Part shown: positions 33,926 through 43,597 of the stretch, piece after piece
Layout: each line of letters begins with the position of its first letter
Numbering within the stretch: position 1 is the first letter of the stretch
NCBI RefSeq assembly: GCF_000243135.2
Contig: NC_019903.1
Coordinates: 2,332,001-2,396,000, forward strand
Direction: 5' to 3'
Length of the DNA: 64,000 nt
From: Desulfitobacterium dichloroeliminans LMG P-21439
GTDB taxonomy: Bacteria > Bacillota > Desulfitobacteriia > Desulfitobacteriales > Desulfitobacteriaceae
Notes under the pieces: model-generated
Databases searched by the model: none
What the model saw: only the letters and a program-made list of their open reading frames with translations
Told to the model about the DNA's origin: nothing
Program-made: the position numbers and the translations under genes

Positions 33926-34990
33926 CTAATCGTCTTCTTCTCTATAGTATTGCATGCTACTCTTTTTTAACTCTTTGATACTAAAAAGCATCGAATAATC
34001 TTTGATTCCCGTTGCTCGGGAGATCTTTACCATTACTTCGCCACACTCCTCTTCCGAACGAGCATGAATCATGGTGAACAAGTTATAAGGCCAATCTGTA
34101 AGGGTTGGCCTTTGATAACAATGGCTTACTTCGCGAAAGGCGGCCATGATCTTCCCAATCTCCTCGGCTTTTTCCTCAGGGACCTGCCATACTCCCATGG
34201 CGTTGGCTGTAAATCCAGCCTTTTGGTGGCGTAGAACAGCCCCAAAACGGCGCAATACCTTATGTCTTTGCAAACTCTGAATCCGCGCGAGCACCTTTTC
34301 TTCTGGCCAAGCTAAGCTTTCGGCTATTTCAGCGAAAGGTATCAAGGATTGCGGGATATTACCCTGCAGTTCGCGAATTAACGATTTGTCGGCTTCATCT
34401 ACCGGATAAGGTTCAAGTATTTCTGAACCACGAAGACTACTCGCGGAAGAATCCTCCATTGACTCCGCTCCCGAATCTCTCTGAAGATTAGCTACCTCTC
34501 CTCTGCCTTCCATGTCCCCATTATCCTCAGTAGTATCTCCGGAATTAAAATCAAAATCTACACTAATCTTAAATAAACGAAGAGCAGGTAGAGAATATAC
34601 TTCTTCCGTGCCAATAATCCCTTTGATGGTCGTAAGGGTCTTCTCAACTTCTCTTTGGGTAGGTGCAATTAGGGTAAACCAAATATTATAAACATGGTTA
34701 CGTAAGTAATTATGTGTCACCCCGGGCATTCCCATAAGTAAATCTGTAAGAATCTGAATTTTATCCTCCTGCACCTTAGCGGCACACAAGGTGCTTTTGT
34801 ATCCCAAGCGATGGGAGTCAAACACCCCACCCAAACGGCGGATAATCCCCTCCCGACGGAGGAATTGAATTCGTTGCCACGCTTCTTGCTCTGTGCTCCC
34901 GGTAAGACTGGCTAAAGTCTCGTAGGGACGGGCTGCAACAGGGAAATCCGTTTGCACGATATTCAGCAAAGCTCGATCGAGAGCCTCCAT
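33926..34990 (-). CDS. ahbAB: Fused siroheme decarboxylase AhbA-AhbB
   Basis: Removes the C12 and C18 acetate carboxyls of siroheme to give 12,18-didecarboxysiroheme, first committed step of the siroheme-dependent heme route. The 354-residue protein holds two Lrp/AsnC-like modules: residues 1-160 ([36 protein letters not shown]) and about 205-354 ([29 protein letters not shown]), joined by an acidic, Ser-rich linker. In Desulfovibrio AhbA and AhbB are separate proteins, so this is a natural fusion. ATG 34990 overlaps the ahbD stop (TAATG). Conserved His and Arg near [12 protein letters not shown] and [14 protein letters not shown] fit heme-binding residues of the family. Confidence 0.93.
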   Translation of the reverse strand: MEALDRALLNIVQTDFPVAARPYETLASLTGSTEQEAWQRIQFLRREGIIRRLGGVFDSHRLGYKSTLCAAKVQEDKIQILTDLLMGMPGVTHNYLRNHVYNIWFTLIAPTQREVEKTLTTIKGIIGTEEVYSLPALRLFKISVDFDFNSGDTTEDNGDMEGRGEVANLQRDSGAESMEDSSASSLRGSEILEPYPVDEADKSLIRELQGNIPQSLIPFAEIAESLAWPEEKVLARIQSLQRHKVLRRFGAVLRHQKAGFTANAMGVWQVPEEKAEEIGKIMAAFREVSHCYQRPTLTDWPYNLFTMIHARSEEECGEVMVKISRATGIKDYSMLFSIKELKKSSMQYYREEDD

Positions 34991-35988
34991 TATTTTACCC
35001 CCTTACGCCCATGATATAGGCACCAGGGTTCTTCTGCCATATAATCCCCTTGTTCATAATAAGCAGCCCGAGCTCGGCAGCCTCCGCATACTTTTTTATA
35101 TTCACATACCCCGCAGCCGCCTTTATAATCCATAGTGCGCAGTTCGTTAAGCACTTGATTATTTTTCCAAATCTCATCAAAGGGGGTCTCCCGCACATCC
35201 CCAAGAGGGATATTGAGGTAAGCACAGGGCTGCACTTGACCCTTAGGGTTGATAATGCAATAGGAAGTACCGGCTAAGCAACCTCGGCCGAATCGGGTAT
35301 TCATTCCCATTTGCTTGGCAATCCGCATAAACTGGGGAGCACAGGTAGGCTTAAGTTCAATATTGACCTCTTGCTGTTTTTTCATAATGCGAGTTAAAGC
35401 ATCTTCATATTCTTCAGCCCGCAGAGATTCCTCTTCGATCGATACTGCTCGTCCCGTAGGCACGAGGAAAAAGAAATGATGAGCAACTGCCCCTTCAGCC
35501 ACTGCAAAATCCGTAATAGCTTCCAATTCATGGCGATTCCAATCCATCACTGTTGTATGGATTTGGAAAGGAAGTCCCACTTCACGACAGTTACGCATCC
35601 CTTGGACTGCCTCTTCCCAAGCGCGCGGGTACTTGCGGAATTGGTTGTGCTTTTCTATGGATAAGGAATCCAAGGAAATTCCCATACCCATAGCTCCTGC
35701 CTCTTTCAGACGGCGAGCCATGTCGACAGTGATTAATGTCCCATTGGTGCCAAAGACCGGACGTAAGCCCAGGGATGTGGCATGAGCTACTAATTCCACT
35801 ATATCTGGACGAAGTAGAGGTTCTCCGCCGCTAAAAATCATTATTTTAAAGCCTGCTTTGGCAATCTGTTCAAGAAGTGTTTTTGCCTCACTGGTATTCA
35901 GTTCCTCTTCCGCTTGGCAACCGGCATCTCGATAACAATGATCGCAATACATATTGCAGGCATTCGTCGTATTCCATGAAACAATCAT
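34990..35988 (-). CDS. ahbD: Heme synthase AhbD (radical SAM, SPASM)
   Basis: Radical SAM enzyme that oxidatively decarboxylates the two propionates of iron-coproporphyrin III to the vinyls of heme b, last step of the Ahb route. The 332-residue protein begins [16 protein letters not shown] with the CxxxCxxC cluster at residues 11-18, followed by [12 protein letters not shown]. The C-terminus has a Cys-rich auxiliary cluster region ([17 protein letters not shown], then WCLYH). It matches proteins once called NirJ2. It shares four bases with hemB (ATGA), so translation is coupled. Confidence 0.92.
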   Translation of the reverse strand: MIVSWNTTNACNMYCDHCYRDAGCQAEEELNTSEAKTLLEQIAKAGFKIMIFSGGEPLLRPDIVELVAHATSLGLRPVFGTNGTLITVDMARRLKEAGAMGMGISLDSLSIEKHNQFRKYPRAWEEAVQGMRNCREVGLPFQIHTTVMDWNRHELEAITDFAVAEGAVAHHFFFLVPTGRAVSIEEESLRAEEYEDALTRIMKKQQEVNIELKPTCAPQFMRIAKQMGMNTRFGRGCLAGTSYCIINPKGQVQPCAYLNIPLGDVRETPFDEIWKNNQVLNELRTMDYKGGCGVCEYKKVCGGCRARAAYYEQGDYMAEEPWCLYHGRKGVK

Positions 35989-36965
35989 GATTCATCCTCC
36001 TTTATCCAGCGGGCTGCATCAAGCGCATGGTAGGTAATGATGAGATCAGCCCCAGCTCGTTTCATGCTGACCAGGCTTTCCATGACGACACGCTTTTCGT
36101 CAATCCAACCCTTTTCAGCGGCGGCTTTGACCATGGCATACTCCCCGCTGACATTATACGCAGCAATAGGTAGCCCGAACTGCTCCTTCGTCCGATAAGT
36201 AATATCTCCGTATGCAAGGGCAGGTTTGACGATGATAATATCCGCTCCCTCTTCGATATCCAAAGCCGTCTCCAGCATCGCTTCATTACCATTAGGAGGA
36301 TCCATCTGATAAGTACGACGATCACCAAATTGCGGGGTGGAACCGGCTGCTTCACGAAAAGGCCCATAAAAAGCTGAGGCAAATTTTGCCGAGTAAGACA
36401 TAATCGGAATGTGACTGTATCCGGCATCGTCTAACGCCTCACGAATGGCCGCTACTCGACCATCCATCATATCGGAAGGAGCCACCATATCTGCTCCAGC
36501 CTCAGCATGGGAAACTGCCGTCTGCGCGAGCAATTTTAGGGTAGGATCATTGAGAACCCTCCCCTCTTGAATCACTCCACAATGTCCATGATCGGTATAT
36601 TCGCAAAGACAAACATCCGTAATGACATAAAGATTGGGATAATGAAGCTTTGTAAGACGAACGGCTTCCTGAATTATCCCATGGTGGTCGTAAGCGCCTG
36701 TCCCCACCTCGTCCTTTTCCTCCGGAATACCAAAGAGTAGAACTGCCGGTATCCCTGCCGCAACTACCTCTTTAAGAGCCAAAAGATACTCATCTAAAGA
36801 ATAGTTATGAACTCCGGGCATCGAGGAGATGGGTAGCTTCTTCTGTTCTCCGAACATGACAAACATCGGGTAAATCAAGTCCTCAATGCGAACATGATGT
36901 TCCCGAACCATCCTGCGTATAGCTTCACTGCTTCTTAGTCTACGTGGTCGATTGATCAGTTGCAT
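35985..36965 (-). CDS. hemB: Delta-aminolevulinic acid dehydratase (porphobilinogen synthase) HemB
   Basis: Condenses two 5-aminolevulinate molecules to porphobilinogen. The 326-residue protein has the metal-site segment [14 protein letters not shown] with three Cys (zinc type), [12 protein letters not shown], and the Schiff-base Lys segments [14 protein letters not shown] and [14 protein letters not shown] 36965 follows TGGAGGGATAAA. It lies between ahbC and ahbD in the heme block. Confidence 0.97.
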   Translation of the reverse strand: MQLINRPRRLRSSEAIRRMVREHHVRIEDLIYPMFVMFGEQKKLPISSMPGVHNYSLDEYLLALKEVVAAGIPAVLLFGIPEEKDEVGTGAYDHHGIIQEAVRLTKLHYPNLYVITDVCLCEYTDHGHCGVIQEGRVLNDPTLKLLAQTAVSHAEAGADMVAPSDMMDGRVAAIREALDDAGYSHIPIMSYSAKFASAFYGPFREAAGSTPQFGDRRTYQMDPPNGNEAMLETALDIEEGADIIIVKPALAYGDITYRTKEQFGLPIAAYNVSGEYAMVKAAAEKGWIDEKRVVMESLVSMKRAGADLIITYHALDAARWIKEDES

Positions 36966-36983
36966 TTTATCCCTCCATCCCTA

Positions 36984-38159
36984 TTATCTAATCCCGATCT
37001 CCTCATCGGTCAAGTAGCAGGCTGGATCGGATTCCCAAAAGTCTCCGGTCACTGCTTCAGCGCGAGTACGGAAATTACCATTACAGTTATCAAGATATTG
37101 ACATTTTGAGCAACGACCTTTGAGAAGGGGTTTACGATCCTTTAGGCCCGCCAAAATAGGATGAGAAACATCAGTCCAGATATCTCCGAATTTTCGTTCA
37201 CGGACATTGCCGAAGGTAATATGTTGGGTAAATTGGTCCGGATGGACGTAGCCAAGAGGATCTACTTCGGCAAAGGCAATCCCCGAACGATTTCCGCCAT
37301 TCATGCTGATTAATTCTTTGACCTCCTGTGCCTTTACTGGGTCTTCCTGCAAAGTTCGCAGATAGAGGTAGACTCCATCACAATGGTTATCCACGGTTAA
37401 TATCTCTTTCTTTAGGCCCCGCTCTTCAAAGTCGATGGTACGACGAATAATTGTCTCCATAGCTTGTCTAGACTGCTCAGGCGAGACGTCTTCTTTGATC
37501 ATCTGATTGCCTCGGCCGGAGTAGACCAGGTGATAAAAACAGACCCGATTGATGTTTTCTTCTTCAATGAAATCGAAAATCCTATCTAACTCATTAAGGT
37601 TATGGCTGTTAATAGTAAAACGAAGACCTACCCGTTGTCCCACGGCAACACAATTCTGGATACCCTCCATAGCAGCTTGGAACGCCCCTGCTTTGCCACG
37701 GAATCGATCATTTACCTCCCGCAACCCATCCAGAGAGATCCCTACATAACCAACCCCAATATTCTTTATCCGTTGTGCCACTTCCCGTGTAATCAGGGTC
37801 CCATTGGTCGAAAGGGTCGGCCGGATTCCTTTGGCGGCTGCATATTCCGCCAATTCAAAAAAGTCAGGACGAATTAAAGGCTCCCCTCCCGAGAAAAGGA
37901 GTACAGGAACTCTAAAGTCAGCTAAATCATCAATAAAACGTTTGGCTTCTTCCGTCGTTAATTCACCTTGGTATTTCTGGGCATCGGATTCCATATAACA
38001 ATGGACGCACTTCAGGTTACAGGTACGTGTAGAATTCCAGACAACTACCGGACCGGAGCCAGCCGTGGTGCCATGCAGAGAACCCTTGGAGCTTTTGGTG
38101 TAACGCAGCGAGTCTCCGAAGTATTCTGTATTAAAAAGCAATTTGGTTACACTGATCAT
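36984..38159 (-). CDS. ahbC: 12,18-didecarboxysiroheme deacetylase AhbC (radical SAM)
   Basis: Radical SAM enzyme that removes the C2 and C7 acetate groups of didecarboxysiroheme to give iron-coproporphyrin III. The 391-residue protein has an N-terminal MISVTKLLFNTEYFGDSLRY, as in NirJ1/AhbC, the cluster CNLKCVHCYMES near residue 48, LLFSGGEPLIRPDF, and a C-terminal Cys group (GRCSKCQYLDNCNG, then DPACYL) for an auxiliary cluster. It overlaps the cobA/hemD stop by four bases (ATGA), so the two are co-translated. Confidence 0.92.
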   Translation of the reverse strand: MISVTKLLFNTEYFGDSLRYTKSSKGSLHGTTAGSGPVVVWNSTRTCNLKCVHCYMESDAQKYQGELTTEEAKRFIDDLADFRVPVLLFSGGEPLIRPDFFELAEYAAAKGIRPTLSTNGTLITREVAQRIKNIGVGYVGISLDGLREVNDRFRGKAGAFQAAMEGIQNCVAVGQRVGLRFTINSHNLNELDRIFDFIEEENINRVCFYHLVYSGRGNQMIKEDVSPEQSRQAMETIIRRTIDFEERGLKKEILTVDNHCDGVYLYLRTLQEDPVKAQEVKELISMNGGNRSGIAFAEVDPLGYVHPDQFTQHITFGNVRERKFGDIWTDVSHPILAGLKDRKPLLKGRCSKCQYLDNCNGNFRTRAEAVTGDFWESDPACYLTDEEIGIR

Positions 38160-39670
38160 TCTTTTCCCCCCCCGGCTAGGGCCTCAAGAAGCCCTTTAAT
38201 TGTGTATTGCTTTGCTTCAGCATCAATAGTCAAGCCACATTCCGTCGCAGTCTTACTGGTAATCGGGCCGATAGAGAAAAGCTTCACCCCATCTAAAAGG
38301 CTTTTTTCGCCATCAATCAACTGCATAAAATTGCGAACTGTTGAGGAACTTGTAAAGGTAACTGCTGATACTGCCTTTTCCTTCAAGAGGTTTTGTAGCT
38401 CCTCCTTATTCGCATTGCCAAGCACCGTTCGATAGGCAGGTACGTCCCAGACATCAGCCCCAAGTGCCTTCAAAGACTCGGGAAGTATATCCCGGGCTTC
38501 CTCAGCTCGTGCTAATAAGACACTTTGACCGGGTAAAACTCGACTGGCTAATCCTTCAATTATCTTTTCTGCTCGGTATTCTTCAGGCACAAATGAGACC
38601 TTCAAGCAGCGTTTCTCAAGGGCATCTCTGGTCGCCGGACCAATCGCCACAATATCCATGCCAAATAAATCTCGAACGTCTTTTCCTTGCTCTATTAAAG
38701 TTTTAAAAAACTCTTCCACCCCGTTAACACTGGTAAAGATTACCCATTCAAAACGCTTCAGATTTTTAATCGCATTAATCATCTGATTGGGGTCTGTTGG
38801 CGGAGCGATTTCAATCGCTGGAAATTCCCAAGGTTCCCCGCCAAGATCCTCAATACCTTGAGAAAGGGCGCTCGCTTGGTGTCTAGCTCGAGTCACAATA
38901 ACCCGTTGCCCAAAAAGAGGTTTTTTTTCAAACCACTGTAGTTTTTCCCTTAGCTGAACAACCTCACCAACAATAATAATAGAAGGATTCGTAAACCCTT
39001 CAGTCTTTACTAGTTGAGCAATATTATGCAGTTCACCCACAAGGACCTTTTGTTCAGGTCGAGTGCCCCATTGAATGATTCCTACCGGGGTAGAGGCTGA
39101 ACGGCCATTTTCGATAAGTTTAGAAGCAATCAAAGATAAGTTTTCCATGCCCATCAAAAAAATCAAGGTTCCATGCGCTGTCGCCAAATGCTCCCAAGCC
39201 AAAGCTGAGCTGTTTTTGGTCGGATCTTCGTGTCCGGTAATTACTGCGAAGGAAGAGGTTAAATCCCGATGAGTTACGGGAATACCGGCATAAGCAGGTA
39301 CTGAAATCGCCGAAGTAACACCTGGGACAACTTCAAAAGAGATACCCGCTTTCAGAAGATCCTCGGCCTCTTCTCCCCCCCGGCCAAAAACAAAAGGGTC
39401 TCCACCCTTCAAACGTGTAACAATTTTTCCTTCTAATCCCTTCTGCACTAAGAGAGCGTTGATTTCTTCCTGACGCAGGGTATGACGATCAGGGGATTTA
39501 CCAACATAGATAAGCTCACAATCGGGACGAGCTAAAGTTAAAAGGCGGCGAGAGGCTAATCGATCATAAATAAGCACATCAGCTTTCGCGATGCACTCTG
39601 AACCCTTGACTGTAATCAACTTCGGATCTCCCGGCCCGGCACCGACTAAATAGACATATCCCTTGTCCAA
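38156..39670 (-). CDS. cobA-hemD: Uroporphyrinogen-III C-methyltransferase / uroporphyrinogen-III synthase fusion
   Basis: A two-enzyme protein of 504 residues. The N-terminal half (about 1-240) is the SAM-dependent methyltransferase: VYLVGAGPGDPKLIT, KGGDPFVFGRGGEEAE, PVTHRDLTSSFAVITGH. The C-terminal half (about 250-500) is the loosely conserved synthase that closes and inverts ring D (VIVTRARHQASAL, VNGVEEFF, FTSSSTVRNF). Together they take hydroxymethylbilane to precorrin-2, feeding siroheme, heme and cobamides. I take TTG 39670 as start since GGAG lies nine bases upstream; the frame opens at TTG 39685. Co-translated with ahbC. Confidence 0.93.
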   Translation of the reverse strand: MDKGYVYLVGAGPGDPKLITVKGSECIAKADVLIYDRLASRRLLTLARPDCELIYVGKSPDRHTLRQEEINALLVQKGLEGKIVTRLKGGDPFVFGRGGEEAEDLLKAGISFEVVPGVTSAISVPAYAGIPVTHRDLTSSFAVITGHEDPTKNSSALAWEHLATAHGTLIFLMGMENLSLIASKLIENGRSASTPVGIIQWGTRPEQKVLVGELHNIAQLVKTEGFTNPSIIIVGEVVQLREKLQWFEKKPLFGQRVIVTRARHQASALSQGIEDLGGEPWEFPAIEIAPPTDPNQMINAIKNLKRFEWVIFTSVNGVEEFFKTLIEQGKDVRDLFGMDIVAIGPATRDALEKRCLKVSFVPEEYRAEKIIEGLASRVLPGQSVLLARAEEARDILPESLKALGADVWDVPAYRTVLGNANKEELQNLLKEKAVSAVTFTSSSTVRNFMQLIDGEKSLLDGVKLFSIGPITSKTATECGLTIDAEAKQYTIKGLLEALAGGGKE

Positions 39671-39706
39671 ATTAGAACACTCCAATCCAATTATTATGAT
39701 AAAATA

Positions 39707-40633
39707 TTACGATTCTAAGTTAGTTCGAATCTCGCTAAGTATATCCAGAGCCCCCTGAGCAATCAGTGCTTCAGCGGCTTCTTTTCCTAATTTCTCAGGA
39801 TCATCTCCCGTTAGAGAAACCTTCAAAACTCGTTGGCCATCTAATGAGGCAACCATTCCCCTGAGATTTATCTGTTGAGCATCTGTCACGGCCAAAGCCC
39901 CGATCGGAATTTGACAGCCTCCCTCCAAACGAAGAAGGAGGGCCCGCTCTGCTCTGACTGCTCGTTCGGTTTCCCGATGATTCAGTGCCGAGAGTAACTC
40001 ACGTACATCCTCACGATCAGAGACAACTTCTACGGCAATCGCCCCTTGCCCTACGGCCGAAAGCATAATCTCTTGAGGTATATATTCCGTGATGCGCTCT
40101 TCCCAGCCCAATCGTTTAACTCCGGCAGCAGCCAGAACAATACCGGCCATGGTCGATTCCTGAAGTTTGCGCCAACGGGTTTGCAGATTCCCTCTCAAAT
40201 CAGCAAAACCCAAATCGCTTCGATAGTTCTGTAACTGGGCTTTGCGTCTTAAGCTACTGGTACCAATGATCGAGCCAGCAGGCAAGTCGGCTAGCTGGAT
40301 TCCCTCTCTACTTAGGAAGACATCCCTTGGCTCTTCTCGCTCACAAAAAACAGCAATATCTAAGCCGGCTGGTAAAATCGTCGGTAGATCTTTTAAACTA
40401 TGCACTGCACAGTCAATCTCGCCGCTAAGTAAGCCGACCTCTAATTCTTTGGTGAAAAGACCTTTATCCCCAATTTTCGCAAGAGGAACATCAAGTATCT
40501 TGTCTCCTTTAGTTTTCATAGGTATAAGTATAAAATCCACTTCCGGGTAAAGCTCTTGTAGCTTATCTTTAACCCATTTTGCTTGCCAAAGAGCAAGTTG
40601 ACTATCTCGAGTACCAATCTTAAATTTCTGCAT
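39707..40633 (-). CDS. hemC: Hydroxymethylbilane synthase (porphobilinogen deaminase) HemC
   Basis: Joins four porphobilinogens to hydroxymethylbilane using a covalent dipyrromethane cofactor. The 308-residue protein has [16 protein letters not shown] at the N-terminus, [32 protein letters not shown], and the cofactor Cys in [15 protein letters not shown] 40633 follows AGAGGGGGAGC. It lies 13 bases after hemA. Confidence 0.97.
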   Translation of the reverse strand: MQKFKIGTRDSQLALWQAKWVKDKLQELYPEVDFILIPMKTKGDKILDVPLAKIGDKGLFTKELEVGLLSGEIDCAVHSLKDLPTILPAGLDIAVFCEREEPRDVFLSREGIQLADLPAGSIIGTSSLRRKAQLQNYRSDLGFADLRGNLQTRWRKLQESTMAGIVLAAAGVKRLGWEERITEYIPQEIMLSAVGQGAIAVEVVSDREDVRELLSALNHRETERAVRAERALLLRLEGGCQIPIGALAVTDAQQINLRGMVASLDGQRVLKVSLTGDDPEKLGKEAAEALIAQGALDILSEIRTNLES

Positions 40634-40645
40634 ATGCTCCCCCTC

Positions 40646-41977
40646 TTAACCTTGGTTGGAATGATGACCCACTGCGTGATGAACACTCCGTCCTGCATGA
40701 GGTGATTCTTGATCCACGTCTAAATCAAATAAATTTTGTAGTATTTCCGTATAAAGATGCCCTTGACTGGTATGGGCCACTTCTTTCAAGTTTGCTATCG
40801 GTGGGTGTAGGAGATGAGTAACAATGGAGTTAGCCATGGAGCGAATCACCTTCTCTTGCTTCGCATCGATGGGTCCCAGTTTATTAAGGGCATTTTTCAC
40901 CATTACATCGCGAACCTGCTCGCCTCGACGCTGTAAAGCAATAATCGTGGGAACGGCAAATAAAGAATTGTGCCATTTCATGAAGCGACCCATTTCTTCT
41001 TCGAGAATCTTTTCTGCCTGAATCGCCGCATCTTCCCTAGCTTTTTGATGGGCATCTACCACTCCACGCAGATCATCAATATCAAACAGAGTAACCCCTT
41101 CACATTCATTGACGCCGGGATGAATATCTCTGGGAACGGCTATATCAATCATTAATAAGGATCTATATTCACGCAACTTCATAACCCGCTGCATGCGTTC
41201 CGGTAAAATAACAAAGTGGTTAGCAGCAGTTGCGGAAATGACAATGTCCGTTTCGACTAATGCTGTGTCAATATCTTCAAAAGGGATGGCCTTTCCGGAA
41301 AACTCTTGCGCAAGGGTTTGGGCCCGCTGGAAGGAACGGTTAGAGACCATTACAGTAGACGCCCCGTTAGCTACAAGATGCTTTGCTGTCAGGGCACTCA
41401 TTTCGCCGGCTCCCATGATCAAAATGCTTTTATCCTTCACATCCCCAAAGGTTTGCTTAGCGAGTTCAACCGCAGTATAAGAAACTGAGGTGGGATGTTG
41501 GTCAATTTGTGTCTCAGCACGTACCCTTTTACCAATGGCTAAAGCATTCTGAAAAATAGTATGAATCACCTTATTGGATGCATTCATCTGTGATGACCTA
41601 TCGTAGGCTTCTGCCACTTGACCCAAAATTTGCGTTTCTCCCATAACCATGGAATCCAGGCCCGCAACCACTCGAAACAAATGACGTACTGATTCATAAA
41701 GACCATGAACATAAAGGTATTGGCTAAGGTCTTCTTCTTGAAGATTCCCGTGTCGGGCAAGAAAACTCCTAATGGCGCTAACTCCTGACTCAACTTCAGG
41801 AGTAGCAGCATAAATCTCCAAGCGGTTACAGGTATTCAAGAGAACCACTCCATTTAAAGCAGAGAGGGTATTCAATTCAGCTAAGGCTTTGTTAACCTGC
41901 GAAGGATGAAAGCTAACCTTCTCACGAATCTCTACTGGAGCCGTTCTGTGGTTCAATCCAACAGTGATCGGAAACAC
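40646..41977 (-). CDS. hemA: Glutamyl-tRNA reductase HemA
   Basis: NADPH-dependent reductase that makes glutamate-1-semialdehyde from glutamyl-tRNA, the committed step of the C5 pathway. The 443-residue protein has VGLNHRTAPVEIREK, the catalytic Cys in LLNTCNRLEIY, GLDSMVMGETQILGQV, and the nucleotide-binding MGAGEMSALTAKHL. It starts with GTG at 41977, inside the end of the upstream siroheme gene (25-base overlap), preceded by a GGGAG site. HemL, its partner, closes the block. Confidence 0.97.
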   Translation of the reverse strand: MFPITVGLNHRTAPVEIREKVSFHPSQVNKALAELNTLSALNGVVLLNTCNRLEIYAATPEVESGVSAIRSFLARHGNLQEEDLSQYLYVHGLYESVRHLFRVVAGLDSMVMGETQILGQVAEAYDRSSQMNASNKVIHTIFQNALAIGKRVRAETQIDQHPTSVSYTAVELAKQTFGDVKDKSILIMGAGEMSALTAKHLVANGASTVMVSNRSFQRAQTLAQEFSGKAIPFEDIDTALVETDIVISATAANHFVILPERMQRVMKLREYRSLLMIDIAVPRDIHPGVNECEGVTLFDIDDLRGVVDAHQKAREDAAIQAEKILEEEMGRFMKWHNSLFAVPTIIALQRRGEQVRDVMVKNALNKLGPIDAKQEKVIRSMANSIVTHLLHPPIANLKEVAHTSQGHLYTEILQNLFDLDVDQESPHAGRSVHHAVGHHSNQG

Positions 41978-42591
41978 TTTTCCACTACTCCCTTCGCGTC
42001 ATCTAGCTGACCGTTTTTTATGAGCTGAAGTACCCCTCCATCGGTAACCTGGTCCCAGAATTTTTCTTTTTGTTCGGCTGTCAGCTGGTTTTTAACATCT
42101 TTTCGCCAGCTTCTCAGCAATACCAAATAATCTTTATAGGCCTCTCCATAACACTTTTCCAGTTCAGCTCGAATCTGACGAGCCACGATAGGGCTGCTAC
42201 CGCCCGTGGAGACAGCAATGCTCAAATCCCCTTGCTCGAGTATGGAGGGCACAATAAAGGTACACTTCTCCGGATCATCCACCACATTAATCAGGCGGAA
42301 GGCATCTTTAGCATTCCCGGCAACAGCCCCGTTAACCGCCTCGATTTCTGTACAGGAAAATACCAGTAGTGCATCTTGTAGGTCATCGGCAGCATACTCT
42401 TTTTCTTCCCAGATACATCGAACACTATCCACCAGTCTTTTGAGATCCGGATTGAGCTTTGGTGAGACAATGCGCACGATGGCCCCATGCTCCAAGAGGG
42501 TCTTTACTTTTCGATATGCTACTGTCCCGCCGCCCACGACAAGAACTGGTTTGTTTTGCAAATCTACATAGATGGGGTAATAATGTGACAC
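41953..42591 (-). CDS. Precorrin-2 dehydrogenase / sirohydrochlorin ferrochelatase (Met8p-like)
   Basis: A 212-residue protein like the N-terminal part of CysG and yeast Met8p. The NAD-binding motif VLVVGGGTVAYRKVKTLLEHGA is near residues 15-36, and CSTEIEAVN-like FSCTEIEAVN and STGGSSPIVARQIR are family marks. It oxidises precorrin-2 to sirohydrochlorin and probably inserts iron to give siroheme, the branch point for the Ahb route. The start is GTG 42591 after a GGGGGG stretch. In some relatives such proteins lack chelatase activity; no separate CbiX-type chelatase gene is in the window. Confidence 0.9.
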   Translation of the reverse strand: MSHYYPIYVDLQNKPVLVVGGGTVAYRKVKTLLEHGAIVRIVSPKLNPDLKRLVDSVRCIWEEKEYAADDLQDALLVFSCTEIEAVNGAVAGNAKDAFRLINVVDDPEKCTFIVPSILEQGDLSIAVSTGGSSPIVARQIRAELEKCYGEAYKDYLVLLRSWRKDVKNQLTAEQKEKFWDQVTDGGVLQLIKNGQLDDAKGVVEKCFRSLLD

Positions 42592-42729
42592 TTACAGCCC
42601 CCCGCTTCATCTTATTCAGTCAAGATTGAGTTAATAAATATTCTAATCTAATCTTACAACGAAACTCCCAACTTAAAAACAAACTTTTTTTTATGGGGCC
42701 ATTAAGTGTTATTATGAACAAAGTCTTGA

Positions 42730-43584
42730 TTAAGCGTAAGAATGAAGCCCTGGCAGTAAGTAGTTCACCCCAAAGAAGGTGAACAGCACCGCTGCAAATC
42801 CTATAATCGCCATCCAAGCAGCTCTCTTCCCCTTCCATCCATACATCAGCCGTGCATGAAGGTATGCAGCATAAATAATCCAGGTAATCAATGACCATGT
42901 TTCTTTGGGATCCCACGACCAGTACGTCCCCCAAGCATAGTTAGCCCAAATAGCACCCGTCACAATACAGAGTGTCAGCATGGGGAAAGCAAAGCCGATC
43001 ATTTTGTAGGCTAACTCATCTAGAACGTTTTCGTGAGGAAAATGACTTGACCAGGTCTCCTTAGTATTCTTCTCGTTGGTATTGGCGCTGGTTTTGATTA
43101 AATACATAATCCCCAAACCAAAGGAGATCGCAAAGGCTCCATAGGCCAGCATTGCTGTGAACACATGGAAGGTCAACCATTGACTTTTCAAGGCCGGAGG
43201 GATAGCTCCCGACACTCTTTCGGTGGGGCCCATCTTCATGATGATAAACATTAGCAATAGAAAGGGTACCGGCATCACAAAACTGCCCAAGGCTTTGAAT
43301 TTATAGCGAAACTCTACGAACAAGTAGATCATGACTATTCCCCAACAGAAGGTCAAAATAAATTCGTAGCCATTGGTCAATGGTGGTCTTTGGGTAACAA
43401 CCCAACGCAGGACAATAGCGGCGGTATTGGCAACAAGTCCGATAATGGCTGCAAAAGTAGCCAAGTGGTTAATGAGGTCCTTTTTCATAGCCATTCCTAA
43501 CCAATATAGGACAGTGCTTATCACAAAAGCTGCTACCATAATGTAAAACATAATAATTTCTAGATTCTCCAAGGATCCACCCAA
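42730..43584 (-). CDS. resC: Cytochrome c assembly protein CcsA/ResC
   Basis: Membrane component of system II cytochrome c maturation that, with ResB, carries heme out and joins it to CxxCH motifs. The 284-residue protein has about eight membrane segments and the tryptophan-rich heme site WGTYWSWDPKETWSLITW near residue 215, plus conserved His in LTFHVF and HARLMYG. The TTG at 43584 is the start, with AGGGGTG seven bases upstream. It lies 13 bases after resB. The 138 bases between it and the siroheme gene show no terminator, so read-through is likely. Confidence 0.94.
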   Translation of the reverse strand: MGGSLENLEIIMFYIMVAAFVISTVLYWLGMAMKKDLINHLATFAAIIGLVANTAAIVLRWVVTQRPPLTNGYEFILTFCWGIVMIYLFVEFRYKFKALGSFVMPVPFLLLMFIIMKMGPTERVSGAIPPALKSQWLTFHVFTAMLAYGAFAISFGLGIMYLIKTSANTNEKNTKETWSSHFPHENVLDELAYKMIGFAFPMLTLCIVTGAIWANYAWGTYWSWDPKETWSLITWIIYAAYLHARLMYGWKGKRAAWMAIIGFAAVLFTFFGVNYLLPGLHSYA

Positions 43585-43597
43585 TGCAATTCACCCC

